Numbered from the stretch's first letter, positions 1 to 6,392 are shown. The stretch is 6,628 nt of DNA from Thermodesulfobacteriaceae bacterium (GCA_012961845.1 DTYO01000334.1:1-6628), one strand, 5' to 3'. Numbers and translations are program-made. The notes: a model not told the origin generated them from the sequence alone.

Positions 1-1
1 A

Positions 2-73
2 TGTAAAGCAGAGGGGCACAGACGTACTCTGGTACTTCAACCCCCTGACAATGCAGCAGAGTTGGTGAAGTAA
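2..73 (+). CDS. Possible 3' end of an unidentified gene entering from the left edge
   Basis: A plus-strand frame is open from base 2 to a TAA at 71-73. It gives 23 residues that end in RRTLVLQPPDNAAELVK. I do not recognise the family. The composition looks protein-like, and a hairpin lies 47 bases after the stop, as would suit the end of a gene converging on cvpA. A 23-codon open stretch at a window edge is common by chance, so this is only a possibility. The ATG at base 1 is followed directly by TAA in its own frame and is not a start. Confidence 0.2.
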   Translation, partial: CKAEGHRRTLVLQPPDNAAELVK

Positions 74-120
74 CGCTCCCCCTTGCGACTTCAAATGCAG
101 AACACTATTCCGTTGAATTC

Positions 121-141
121 ACTGCACCTTTTTGGTGCAGT
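121..141. terminator. Perfect 8-bp hairpin between convergent reading frames, terminator-like
   Basis: ACTGCACC (121-128) and GGTGCAGT (134-141) are perfect inverted copies around a TTTTT loop. On the plus strand the stem runs into TTTCT, a short and interrupted U tract. On the minus strand no U tract follows. It lies 83 bases beyond the cvpA stop and 47 bases beyond the possible gene end at 73. A weak plus-strand terminator is the simplest reading, and the stem could also stabilise the cvpA mRNA 3' end. Confidence 0.4.
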
Positions 142-223
142 TTCTGACTCACAATATATCATATAACATGATGTAATTTATGCCAATTAGCATTGGTCGG
201 CTTTTGAAGCAAATAATATGGGA

Positions 224-790
224 TTATACTGCCTTGTCGGATCTTGCAGAGTTTTCCTGCTGCAGCTTTCTCCACTTCCACATGAACCTTCCTTTAAGAT
301 GAGACGGTACCATTGATCCCATTACCTGTGCGACCTGACTCATAACAGGATACAAGTGCGAATCTTTTATTATCGGGCTCCCGGCAGGCAGAAAAACCGT
401 GAGGAAAAAGGCCAGAGCGCCTGCCAGTATAATACCCTTCAGCAAACCGGCCATTCCCCCCAGAACCCTGTCCATCCACCCGAGTCTGATTGCCTTCAGG
501 AGACTGTTAGCCAGTATGCCGCCTATAAGAAAAAAAAGGTGAACCAGAAGAAACAACATCAGAAATGCAGTAAGTGACCGAACGACATCGTTATGAATCC
601 AAGGAGCAAGCCTGACCTCGAGAAGCGGAAACTTGTGAACCGCCACCCACAGGCCTGCGATCAGACCAGCAAAGGTGGCAACAGACCTGCTGAAACCTGT
701 CCAGATACCCCGCAGGACAAGCATGATCGTTACAATACCCACAAACAAGTCCAACAGATTGATATTATAAGAAAAAATTTGTGAATCCAT
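224..790 (-). CDS. cvpA: CvpA family inner-membrane protein
   Basis: This 188-residue integral membrane protein resembles the CvpA (colicin V production) family. Hydrophobic segments lie at about residues 11-28, 36-51, 71-98 and 113-135. The family pattern is visible as NLLDLFVGIV...GIWTGFSR near the N-terminus and WMDRVLGGMAGLLKGIILAG at 105-124. The C-terminus (165-188) is hydrophilic and charged. Family members are linked to colicin V export, envelope stress tolerance and biofilm traits, but the molecular activity is unsettled, so no reaction is assigned. The start at 790 is the only one possible, because an in-frame stop lies five codons upstream. GGTGA is placed four bases before the ATG. 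The gene follows the winged-helix-like gene by 12 bases and is presumably co-transcribed with it. Confidence 0.85.
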   Translation of the reverse strand: MDSQIFSYNINLLDLFVGIVTIMLVLRGIWTGFSRSVATFAGLIAGLWVAVHKFPLLEVRLAPWIHNDVVRSLTAFLMLFLLVHLFFLIGGILANSLLKAIRLGWMDRVLGGMAGLLKGIILAGALAFFLTVFLPAGSPIIKDSHLYPVMSQVAQVMGSMVPSHLKGRFMWKWRKLQQENSARSDKAV

Positions 791-802
791 CCGGTCACCG
801 CA

Positions 803-1102
803 TCATACCGAATCTGTCCGATTCATGCCTGGACCCCCCCTCAGTATCAGCTCTGCTTTTCTGGTAAGGCGATAATATGTATGATTCATATGTTTGGGCC
901 GTCTGAAGCCTCTCTTGTAAAGAAACGTCCCCTCGACTCTTTCAAGCCAGCCCTCCCTCTCCAGGCGGGAAAGCATTTCCATCGCCGTTTCAAGGGAAAG
1001 CTTCAGCCTTCTGGACACAAACTTGGCGCAATCCGGACCATTGCCTTTAAAATCAGCAATTACACGCTGTTCTTCACCGGAAAAACCATGCCATTTTCTC
1101 AT
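803..1102 (-). CDS. Small winged-helix-like protein, probable DNA-binding regulator
   Basis: This is a 99-residue basic protein whose family I do not recognise by name. The layout suggests one winged helix-turn-helix domain. A first helix lies around residues 9-19. A second is at 24-33 (DCAKFVSRRL). A candidate recognition helix is at 36-50 (SLETAMEMLSRLERE), followed by GWLERV. A basic wing runs through KRGFRRPKH to YYRLT, and a closing helix is RKAELIL. The pattern 'helix, REGWLERV, wing, YRLT' is typical of MarR/ArsR-like and similar small regulators. The start has AGGAT about five bases upstream on the minus strand. It is first in a two-gene unit with cvpA, so it could act on its own promoter, on cvpA, or elsewhere. 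The DNA-binding role is inferred from pattern only. Confidence 0.65.
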   Translation of the reverse strand: MRKWHGFSGEEQRVIADFKGNGPDCAKFVSRRLKLSLETAMEMLSRLEREGWLERVEGTFLYKRGFRRPKHMNHTYYRLTRKAELILRGGPGMNRTDSV

Positions 1103-1191
1103 ATTTCATCCTGCTCCGGGTAAAAAAGCGATTTCAGCAGCCGGTCAAGCGACCCTTTGAATCACCGTATCATTATCTGACGACACCGTTC

Positions 1192-1219
1192 AATATATAC
1201 TAGAATCCATCCGCGGCAA
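1192..1219 (-). promoter_or_regulatory. Candidate sigma70-type promoter for the regulator-cvpA pair
   Basis: Read on the minus strand, TTGCCG (1219-1214) is followed after 16 bases by TATATT (1197-1192). These match the -35 and -10 consensus at 4 of 6 and 5 of 6 positions. Transcription would begin near 1185, leaving a leader of about 80 bases before the ATG at 1102. It is the best candidate I found upstream of the gene, with no experimental support. Confidence 0.45.
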
Positions 1220-1549
1220 GTAAGCAAAAAAAGAACTTCTTTCGGGAAATGAATACCAGGAAACTACTTCACGGTCACTTCTGGAAATAAGGCATTTTGT
1301 TCCGGAACAGGGCTGAGGAGCAAAATAACCACAGACATTTCATGGATATCTCTAGGATTATTTTTGAGTACAATATGGTTATGAAGCAACAGAACAGTTT
1401 TCAGAAGTCCCCATCCGTCTGATCCCCCTGTTCACCGGACATCTGCCGACACGCGAGATGCTACGCTGCCCTGAAAGGCCGACATGCATGGAGCACCCCC
1501 TATTCAGCCGCACTCAAGACAGATTCTCCATACAGACTGGAAGTTTCAG

Positions 1550-1577
1550 TTGACAAGATTACATATAGAGGGATAAA
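1550..1577 (+). promoter_or_regulatory. Candidate sigma70-type promoter upstream of xseB
   Basis: A perfect TTGACA (1550-1555) is followed after 16 bases by GATAAA (1572-1577), four of six matches to the -10 consensus. It would start transcripts near 1584, giving a leader of about 260 bases before xseB. That length is unusual for a housekeeping gene, so either the leader matters or the real promoter is nearer. The only other feature in favour is an AT-rich stretch around the -10. Confidence 0.35.
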
Positions 1578-1776
1578 AATAAAATCAGTATCCGGAAAGC
1601 GCACCGGTGCAAAGCAACAGCCATTCGATCGGTATCTGCCTGGCTGGAGAATCTTCACCCGAGGCAAGACATCTGAAAAAGTGAGTCCGGACATGTATCT
1701 GGTAGTTCAGCCGTTATTTCTTTCATGCGCCCCGTAGATCCAGCGGAAAAGGCGTTTGTGGACAGACATCAATTGG

Positions 1777-1830
1777 ATGAAGACAATCATGAAAACACAA
1801 ACCCGTGTCCGGCTGGGTTTCGCTCTGTAA
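1777..1830 (+). other. 17-codon open frame just before xseB, possible leader peptide
   Basis: ATG at 1777 (with a second in-frame ATG at 1789) opens a short frame that ends in TAA at 1828-1830. It encodes MKTIMKTQTRVRLGFAL and is in the same frame as xseB, whose ATG follows 15 bases after the stop. No good ribosome binding site precedes either ATG. It could be a translated leader that feeds ribosomes to xseB, which also lacks a clear binding site, or simply chance. Confidence 0.2.
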
Positions 1831-1845
1831 TCTTCGATTGAAAAC

Positions 1846-2079
1846 ATGATCAAAGAACTGGATTTTGAGACCGCCCTGAAGGAACTGGAAAAGCGGGTCA
1901 ACGAACTGGAAAACGACGATCTGTCGCTGGAAGATGCTCTCAAGACATTTGAAGAAGGCATCAAACTTTCGCGGCATTGTGCCGGTTGTCTCAGTATAGC
2001 CGAAAAGCGTATTCAGGAACTGACTATTGGTAATGATAATCAACCGGAAATCAAGGCATTCGACGATAGCGGCGATTGA
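1846..2079 (+). CDS. xseB: Exodeoxyribonuclease VII small subunit
   Basis: The 77-residue protein is the small subunit of exonuclease VII, a cytoplasmic enzyme that degrades single-stranded DNA to oligonucleotides. The small subunit packs along the large XseA subunit and is needed for its activity. The family core is clear: FETALKELEKRVNELENDDL (residues 7-26), then SLEDALKTFEEGIKLSRHC and AEKRIQEL, two helices forming a hairpin. Length is normal for the family. The ATG at 1846 is the only ordinary start, since TAA lies in frame at 1828. No strong Shine-Dalgarno sequence is visible. The xseA gene is not in the window. The gene is followed by ispA after 16 bases, a linkage seen in many bacteria, so a shared transcript is likely. 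Confidence 0.93.
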   Translation: MIKELDFETALKELEKRVNELENDDLSLEDALKTFEEGIKLSRHCAGCLSIAEKRIQELTIGNDNQPEIKAFDDSGD

Positions 2080-2095
2080 CATGTGAACATTCTCA

Positions 2096-3007
2096 ATGAA
2101 TCCTGATCAACATGCTTTCAATCTGAAAAAGTACCTTGAAGAACAGCGAATCAAGGTAGAGAAGGCACTGGACAGGTGGCTTACTGCTCCTGAAGACATT
2201 TCAGCACCGGTCTTTGAAGCCATGAAATACAGCCTGATGGCAGGCGGCAAACGTGTAAGACCAATACTCGTACTCGCAGCCGGACATGCAGTGAACTCGG
2301 ATGACAGTTTCCTGATGCCTGCAGCATGTGCGCTCGAATGCATTCATACCTATTCGCTCATACATGATGATCTCCCTGCCATGGACGATGATGATCTTCG
2401 CAGAGGAAAACCGACATGTCACAAGGTATACGGAGAAACAGTAGCTATTCTGGCAGGCGACGGTCTTCTCACCTATGCATTTGAATTGATGACTGATCCT
2501 GAGCTGAACAATGAAATTCCACCAGCGACCCTCAGCCATGCCATATATCTTATGGCCAGGGCTGCCGGAGTATACGGCATGGTCGGAGGACAGACGGCAG
2601 ACATGCAGATGGAAGGAAAACAGGTTGATGCTGACACCCTCCATTTCATACATACCAGGAAGACCGGAGCTCTTTTGCAGGCATCGATCGAGATCGGTGC
2701 AGTGCTTGGCGGAGGAACAGAAGAGGAAATCAGGCGTCTCGGAAATTTCGGCAGGAACCTGGGGCTGGTGTTTCAGATCAAGGACGACCTGCTGGACATT
2801 GAAGGTGACCAGGAAAAACTCGGTAAACCTGTAGGATCGGACGACAGAAACAGGAAGGCCACGTATCCGGTCCTCTTCGGAATAGAGGCAACAAAGAAAA
2901 AAGCTCGTGAACTGCTGGACCAGGCCCTGGCTGAGCTGGAAATGTTCCGCGAGAAGGGAGAGCCTCTGCAGGCTATAGCCAGGTATGTGGCGGAAAGAGA
3001 CCGATAA
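2096..3007 (+). CDS. ispA: Farnesyl diphosphate synthase (short-chain polyprenyl synthetase)
   Basis: This 303-residue cytoplasmic enzyme condenses isopentenyl diphosphate with dimethylallyl and geranyl diphosphate to give C15 farnesyl diphosphate, precursor of undecaprenyl and quinone side chains. The substrate-binding GGKRVRP lies at residues 50-56. The first aspartate-rich motif is DDLPAMD (91-97), followed by LRRGKPT (101-107). K189-T190 and the second aspartate-rich motif DDLLD (230-234, within FQIKDDLLD) are also present. Tyrosine 86, five residues before the first motif, and the two-residue insertion inside that motif are the marks of bacterial type II farnesyl synthases, so a C15 product is expected; a longer product cannot be excluded. 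Length matches the family (about 300). The start has no clear ribosome binding site, so translation is probably coupled to xseB, 16 bases upstream. Confidence 0.93.
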   Translation: MNPDQHAFNLKKYLEEQRIKVEKALDRWLTAPEDISAPVFEAMKYSLMAGGKRVRPILVLAAGHAVNSDDSFLMPAACALECIHTYSLIHDDLPAMDDDDLRRGKPTCHKVYGETVAILAGDGLLTYAFELMTDPELNNEIPPATLSHAIYLMARAAGVYGMVGGQTADMQMEGKQVDADTLHFIHTRKTGALLQASIEIGAVLGGGTEEEIRRLGNFGRNLGLVFQIKDDLLDIEGDQEKLGKPVGSDDRNRKATYPVLFGIEATKKKARELLDQALAELEMFREKGEPLQAIARYVAERDR

Positions 3008-3033
3008 TAGACCACTGCCCGGCTGCATACAGG

Positions 3034-3065
3034 GTGGAATTATAAAAGCAGGCGCCTGGTTCCAC
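3034..3065 (+). other. Inverted-repeat structure in the ispA-dxs gap
   Basis: GTGGAA (3034-3039) and TTCCAC (3060-3065) are perfect inverted copies that enclose the 10-bp palindrome CAGGCGCCTG (3049-3058). The RNA could fold into a stem starting 27 bases after the ispA stop. No U tract follows directly, so it is not a classic terminator. It might be an RNA processing or stability element between ispA and dxs. The remaining gap to 3236 shows only short chance frames and a T run at 3094-3099. Confidence 0.25.
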
Positions 3066-3222
3066 ACAGTATCCTCTCCAACTGCCAACAAGCTTTTTTC
3101 CGCCCCGGCATGCTGTAAAATGCATGGCCAGGTATCTGAAGCGGCATATTAAACGGATTTTCAAGCATTAGACGGCAGAGATCAAGGAAATCCGGCAGTC
3201 ATTATGTAATGTTCGACTAAAC

Positions 3223-3227
3223 AGGAG
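3223..3227 (+). promoter_or_regulatory. Ribosome binding site of dxs
   Basis: AGGAG lies nine bases before the ATG at 3237. It fixes the dxs start and contrasts with xseB and ispA, which lack such a site. This suggests that dxs is translated independently of its upstream neighbours. Confidence 0.75.
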
Positions 3228-3236
3228 AAACATTTT

Positions 3237-5162
3237 ATGTCTCACATATTGGATTCTATAAACACTCCACAGGACATCAAGGACCTGAATCTCAAGGAAC
3301 TAACCGGGGTCGCATCTGAAATACGCAGAAAAATCGTAGAGACCGTATCAAAGTCAGGCGGACATCTTGCACCAAGCCTGGGAGTAGTAGAGCTGTCAAT
3401 TGCTCTTCATTATGTTTTCGACTGTCCGAAAGACCGTCTCATCTGGGATGTTGGACACCAGGCATATGCACACAAGCTTCTTACAGGGCGTTTGAAGCAC
3501 TTTCACACCCTGCGGCAGTATAAGGGCATAAGCGGCTTCCCCAAACGTTCGGAAAGCCCTTATGATGCACTTGATACCGGGCACAGCAGCACTTCCATAT
3601 CCGCTGCTCTGGGAATGGCCACAGCCCTTGAACTGAACGAAGAAGACGGCCGGGTAATCGCTGTCATCGGAGATGGTTCGATGACTGCAGGACTCGCTTT
3701 TGAGGCCTTGAACAATGCTGGCCATCTGAGAAAGAACCTGATAGTCATCCTCAACGACAATGAAATGTCCATCTCCCCCAACGTAGGTGCCCTGTCTTCC
3801 TTCCTCAGCAGGAAACTCACCGGACGGGTGGCAACCCGCATAAAAAAGGAACTGGAATCTTTCCTGAAGCGGTCGGAAGTCGGAGAGAACATCTGGGGAG
3901 TCCTGAAGAGAAGCGAAGACTCACTTAAAAGTTTGATTACCCCCGGAATGCTGTTTGAGGCCCTGCAGTTCGAGTATATCGGCCCGCTGCCCGGACACAA
4001 TCTGGAATCTCTCATTGAAACCCTGAAAAATGTACGCAATGTCCCGGGTCCGGTCCTGGTGCACGTGATCACCAAGAAAGGAAAGGGTTACCCCCCTGCA
4101 GAAAAACATCCTGACCGTTTCCATGGACTTGGTCCTTTCGACATACACACAGGAATCCCCAGAAAGCCGTCAGAGCGGCAACCTCCTTCCTACACCAGTA
4201 TATTCAGCCAGACGCTTGTAAGGCTGGCCCACGAGGATCCAAGGATAGTGGCAATAACAGCCGCCATGCCTTCGGGAACCGGCCTGAATGCGTTTCAGGA
4301 CACATTTCCAGACAGGTTTTTTGACGTGGGAATTGCGGAACAGCATGCCGTGACCTTTGCCGCCGGCCTGGCCCTGGAAGGCATGAAACCGGTAGTGGCG
4401 ATTTACTCCACCTTTTTCCAGAGAGCATATGACCAGATAATACATGATGTGTGCCTTACTAACCAGCCGGTAGTCTTTGCCATCGACAGAGGCGGCCTGG
4501 TAGGAGATGACGGTCCTACCCACCACGGTGCCTTTGATCTGTCCTTCCTCAGAGCCGTACCGAATCTGACCATCATGACCCCGAAAGACGAAAATGAACT
4601 GCAGCATATGCTCTATACAGCCGTCAGGCACAATGGGCCGGTTGCAGTCCGGTATCCCAGGGGAACGGGCACAGGACTCAGACTTGACTGGCAGCTGGAA
4701 GAAATCCCGCATGGCAAGGGGGAACTGCTGTCTGATGGCTCTGATATCGCCCTGATTGCCACAGGCAACCATGTGGAAACAGCCATCAGGGCGGCAGAAA
4801 GCCTCTCTGACAAAGGCATCCGGGCTGCTGTAGTAAATACCAGATATGTCAAGCCTCTGGATGAAGACCTGATTGTATCTGTGGCTGAGAAGACAGGACA
4901 CTGCCTTACCCTGGAAGAAAACGCACTGGCAGGGGGATTCGGTTCAGCTGTTCTGGAGTGCCTTGCAGACAACTGTATTCACTGCAAGATCCGCAGAATA
5001 GGCCTTCCCGACAGATTCATCGAGCACGGGAGCCAGGAAATTCTGAGAAAACAGGTTCAGCTTGATCTGCCCTCTGTCATAAAAGCAGCAGAGCAGCTCA
5101 TGGAAAACTACTGTAATCCGCAGCAGAAATCCGCCGGAAAAGTTCATACATTGCCAGTATAG
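3237..5162 (+). CDS. dxs: 1-deoxy-D-xylulose-5-phosphate synthase
   Basis: The 641-residue thiamine diphosphate enzyme joins pyruvate and glyceraldehyde 3-phosphate, with loss of CO2, to form 1-deoxy-D-xylulose 5-phosphate. This is the entry and flux-controlling step of the MEP isoprenoid pathway; the product also feeds thiamine and pyridoxal synthesis. The N-terminal domain has GGHLAPSLG (residues 41-49, active-site H43), WDVGHQAYAHK (70-80) and GHSSTS (115-120). The cofactor motif runs from GDGSMTAG (145-152) to N173/N175. The central domain carries the catalytic glutamate E368 in DVGIAEQH and the substrate loop DRGGLVGDDGPTHHG (417-431) with RYPRG (472-476). The C-terminal transketolase domain fills about 500-620. 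Length is normal and no key residue is missing. A strong AGGAG sets the start. It lies 229 bases after ispA and 67 before the cysteine-cluster gene. Confidence 0.97.
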   Translation: MSHILDSINTPQDIKDLNLKELTGVASEIRRKIVETVSKSGGHLAPSLGVVELSIALHYVFDCPKDRLIWDVGHQAYAHKLLTGRLKHFHTLRQYKGISGFPKRSESPYDALDTGHSSTSISAALGMATALELNEEDGRVIAVIGDGSMTAGLAFEALNNAGHLRKNLIVILNDNEMSISPNVGALSSFLSRKLTGRVATRIKKELESFLKRSEVGENIWGVLKRSEDSLKSLITPGMLFEALQFEYIGPLPGHNLESLIETLKNVRNVPGPVLVHVITKKGKGYPPAEKHPDRFHGLGPFDIHTGIPRKPSERQPPSYTSIFSQTLVRLAHEDPRIVAITAAMPSGTGLNAFQDTFPDRFFDVGIAEQHAVTFAAGLALEGMKPVVAIYSTFFQRAYDQIIHDVCLTNQPVVFAIDRGGLVGDDGPTHHGAFDLSFLRAVPNLTIMTPKDENELQHMLYTAVRHNGPVAVRYPRGTGTGLRLDWQLEEIPHGKGELLSDGSDIALIATGNHVETAIRAAESLSDKGIRAAVVNTRYVKPLDEDLIVSVAEKTGHCLTLEENALAGGFGSAVLECLADNCIHCKIRRIGLPDRFIEHGSQEILRKQVQLDLPSVIKAAEQLMENYCNPQQKSAGKVHTLPV

Positions 5163-5229
5163 AACGGCGGCTCAATACAAGACTCCGTCAGCAGCCTGTG
5201 ATTACATACTCTTAATCCGGCAGATCAAT

Positions 5230-6162
5230 ATGCCAAATGTAAAACAGCGCTTCAAAATGATGGATATGCCTCGAGGGGTCACTGAAAACGACTCGTGGAA
5301 AGCAGGCCTCAGCGCTCTTGAGCAACCGGTATGGCCTCTATGCCATCTCGCTCTGATGCTTTATGTGGCAGGCCCCTATGACAAAATCGAAGAGATCGTT
5401 CAGGATCTCCCTTCACCGATCGAGACCTCTTCCCTGACATATACATACCCCGGCACAATCCTGCATGAGTACATTCACATACTCCGCCACCTGGAGGCAT
5501 TAAAACTGCAGCCGGAAAATCTGCCCGATTTTCCCGACATCCTTGATCCCGACGGAGAATACGTGAACCCCCTTGAGGGAGCGCTTGTGTGGATTCACCA
5601 GCAGGTCCTGGAAAAAGAGCTGGAATACATCAATTCCATGCTTTGCAGCCCTTGCCGATGCACCCTGTGCTGCACCGGACCTGCTAAAAATGCCGGACAG
5701 GAATATTTTGAAATTCCCCTGACATCGAAAGAATTGAGCCTGTTCAACCTGTCCGTGGTGGATACGGATTCATCCAGACGGATATCTCCCGCTAAGGCTG
5801 AAAAAAATTATATTATTGACGGACTTCCTTTTTTCAGAAAGCCGTCGGCCGTTTACCACTGGGCTACCGGATGGAGCCTGATTTTGACCAGGGGTGAATC
5901 GTGTCCGAACCTTGCACATGATGGATTGTGCCGAGTATACCCCGCTCGGCCGGAGGTATGCCGCAGACCGCAGATATTTCCGTTTGTCGTCCAGAAACAG
6001 AACGGATTTGACGGGCATGGAGCCGTCAATCCGGTCTGGATGCGACGTGACACACTCCTTGCGGTATGGGACTGTCCGTATGTCAGGGAACTGAAGGATG
6101 AAATCTGCAGATTCGCCAGTCTAAACGGACTGGAAATGGTTTTCCGAGAAAACAAGTGCTGA
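5230..6162 (+). CDS. YkgJ / CxxCxxCC family cysteine-cluster protein with long N-terminal region
   Basis: A 310-residue soluble protein of unknown function. Residues about 139-250 match the YkgJ-type metal-binding cluster (zinc or iron chelating family): CSPCRCTLCC (C139, C142, C144, C147, C148), then ESCPNLAHDGLCRVYPARPEVCR with C225, C234 and C244. The 'C...Y..RP..CR..P' end is diagnostic. Further cysteines lie at 282, 293 and at the very last residue. The first 135 residues and the last 60 have no motif I know; many family members are shorter and consist of little more than the cysteine core. No signal peptide or membrane segment is evident. The metal and the role are unknown. The ATG at 5230 lacks a clear ribosome binding site; in-frame ATGs at 5257, 5260 and 5266 are alternatives. 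It follows dxs by 67 bases in the same direction and may be read from the same transcript. Confidence 0.75.
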   Translation: MPNVKQRFKMMDMPRGVTENDSWKAGLSALEQPVWPLCHLALMLYVAGPYDKIEEIVQDLPSPIETSSLTYTYPGTILHEYIHILRHLEALKLQPENLPDFPDILDPDGEYVNPLEGALVWIHQQVLEKELEYINSMLCSPCRCTLCCTGPAKNAGQEYFEIPLTSKELSLFNLSVVDTDSSRRISPAKAEKNYIIDGLPFFRKPSAVYHWATGWSLILTRGESCPNLAHDGLCRVYPARPEVCRRPQIFPFVVQKQNGFDGHGAVNPVWMRRDTLLAVWDCPYVRELKDEICRFASLNGLEMVFRENKC

Positions 6163-6173
6163 GTTGCCTGCAA

Positions 6174-6203
6174 AAAAAATGAATGAAGACTCATTTTTTC
6201 TTT
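6174..6203 (+). terminator. AT-rich hairpin with T tract after the cysteine-cluster gene
   Basis: AAAAAATGA (6174-6182) pairs with TCATTTTTT (6191-6199); a more compact alternative pairs AATGA (6182-6186) with TCATT (6191-6195) around AGAC. Both leave Ts at the 3' side (to TTTCTTT). It begins 11 bases after the stop at 6162 and before the nuoA control region, as expected for the end of the dxs-side transcript. The stem is poor in GC, so termination may be incomplete. Confidence 0.45.
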
Positions 6204-6216
6204 GACAGTCATCCGA

Positions 6217-6238
6217 GCTTGTGATATCGATAACAAGC
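6217..6238 (+). promoter_or_regulatory. CRP/FNR-family-type operator candidate upstream of nuoA
   Basis: GCTTGT (6217-6222) and ACAAGC (6233-6238) are perfect inverted copies 10 bases apart. The inner sequence reads TTGTGA-N6-TAACAA, one base away from the symmetric TTGTGA-N6-TCACAA pattern bound by CRP-like regulators. The centre, 6227.5, lies about 61 bases before the transcription start predicted from the -10 at 6277-6282, which is the classic class I activator position. The regulator is not in the window, and the start site is only estimated. Confidence 0.4.
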
Positions 6239-6255
6239 ACCTTGCAGGAAAATAA

Positions 6256-6282
6256 TTGCCGCCCGTCAGAAGACGGTATAAC
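6256..6282 (+). promoter_or_regulatory. Candidate nuoA promoter
   Basis: TTGCCG (6256-6261) is followed after 15 bases by TATAAC (6277-6282), which matches the -10 consensus at five of six positions. The spacer is two bases shorter than ideal, as is common at activator-dependent promoters. The spacer holds a small inverted repeat, CCGTC-AGAA-GACGG (6263-6276). Transcription would start near 6289, giving a leader of about 118 bases to nuoA. The same TTGCCG hexamer appears in the regulator-cvpA promoter candidate. Confidence 0.35.
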
Positions 6283-6392
6283 CATAGGCAAGACTTTTCA
6301 AACATAACGGATTTTCCCGGAAAAACATGGTCCTTATCGCACTGAAAAACGGACATCAGCATGAATTCCGGAAAGATTCCGTACAGTCCGAC

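Larger units (their letters stand above)
1103..1845. other. 743-base intergenic region between divergent units, no convincing gene
   Basis: This region separates the minus-strand regulator-cvpA pair from xseB and must hold the 5' signals of both. It contains the minus-strand promoter candidate at 1192-1219, a 12-bp perfect palindrome TGTTCCGGAACA (1298-1309), a TTGACA-type plus-strand promoter candidate at 1550-1577, and a 10-bp palindrome GCACCGGTGC (1601-1610). One plus-strand frame, the same as xseB, is stop-free at 1423-1737 but has no ATG before 1693. Short ATG frames in it (for example 1342-1422, 26 residues) lack ribosome binding sites. I found no tRNA or known riboswitch pattern. Confidence 0.6.

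Noticed and set aside
183..196. Hairpin CCAAT-TAGC-ATTGG downstream of cvpA as its terminator
   Set aside because: The stem is only 5 bp and AT-rich, and no U tract follows on the minus strand.
1077..1092. Shared string CCGGAAAAAC near an ATG or CAT at 1078-1087 and again near 6318-6327
   Set aside because: A ten-base match at two sites in unrelated contexts is weak, one copy lies inside a coding sequence, and no third copy or symmetry was found.
1298..1309. 12-bp perfect palindrome TGTTCCGGAACA as an operator
   Set aside because: One or two palindromes of this length are expected by chance in a window this size, and it lies about 110 bases upstream of the nearest predicted start. Kept only as a note in the intergenic entry.
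1500..1694. 64-codon minus-strand open frame in the xseB upstream region
   Set aside because: No ribosome binding site, no recognisable family, and it overlaps an equally open plus-strand frame; not enough to call a gene.
2201..3091. 296-codon minus-strand open frame opposite ispA
   Set aside because: It is fully antisense to a clear farnesyl diphosphate synthase, its translation is rich in Cys, His and Ser without any domain pattern, and no promoter or ribosome binding site supports it.
4170..4901. 243-codon minus-strand open frame opposite dxs (also 3560-4075 and 4613-4972)
   Set aside because: All lie antisense to the conserved dxs coding sequence and read like shadows of its codon pattern, with no recognisable motif.
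6202..6207. Perfect TTGACA hexamer upstream of nuoA
   Set aside because: At a 17-base spacing the -10 would be TATCGA, with only three matches, and the hexamer sits in the T-rich tail of the terminator-like hairpin. The 6256-6282 candidate is better.
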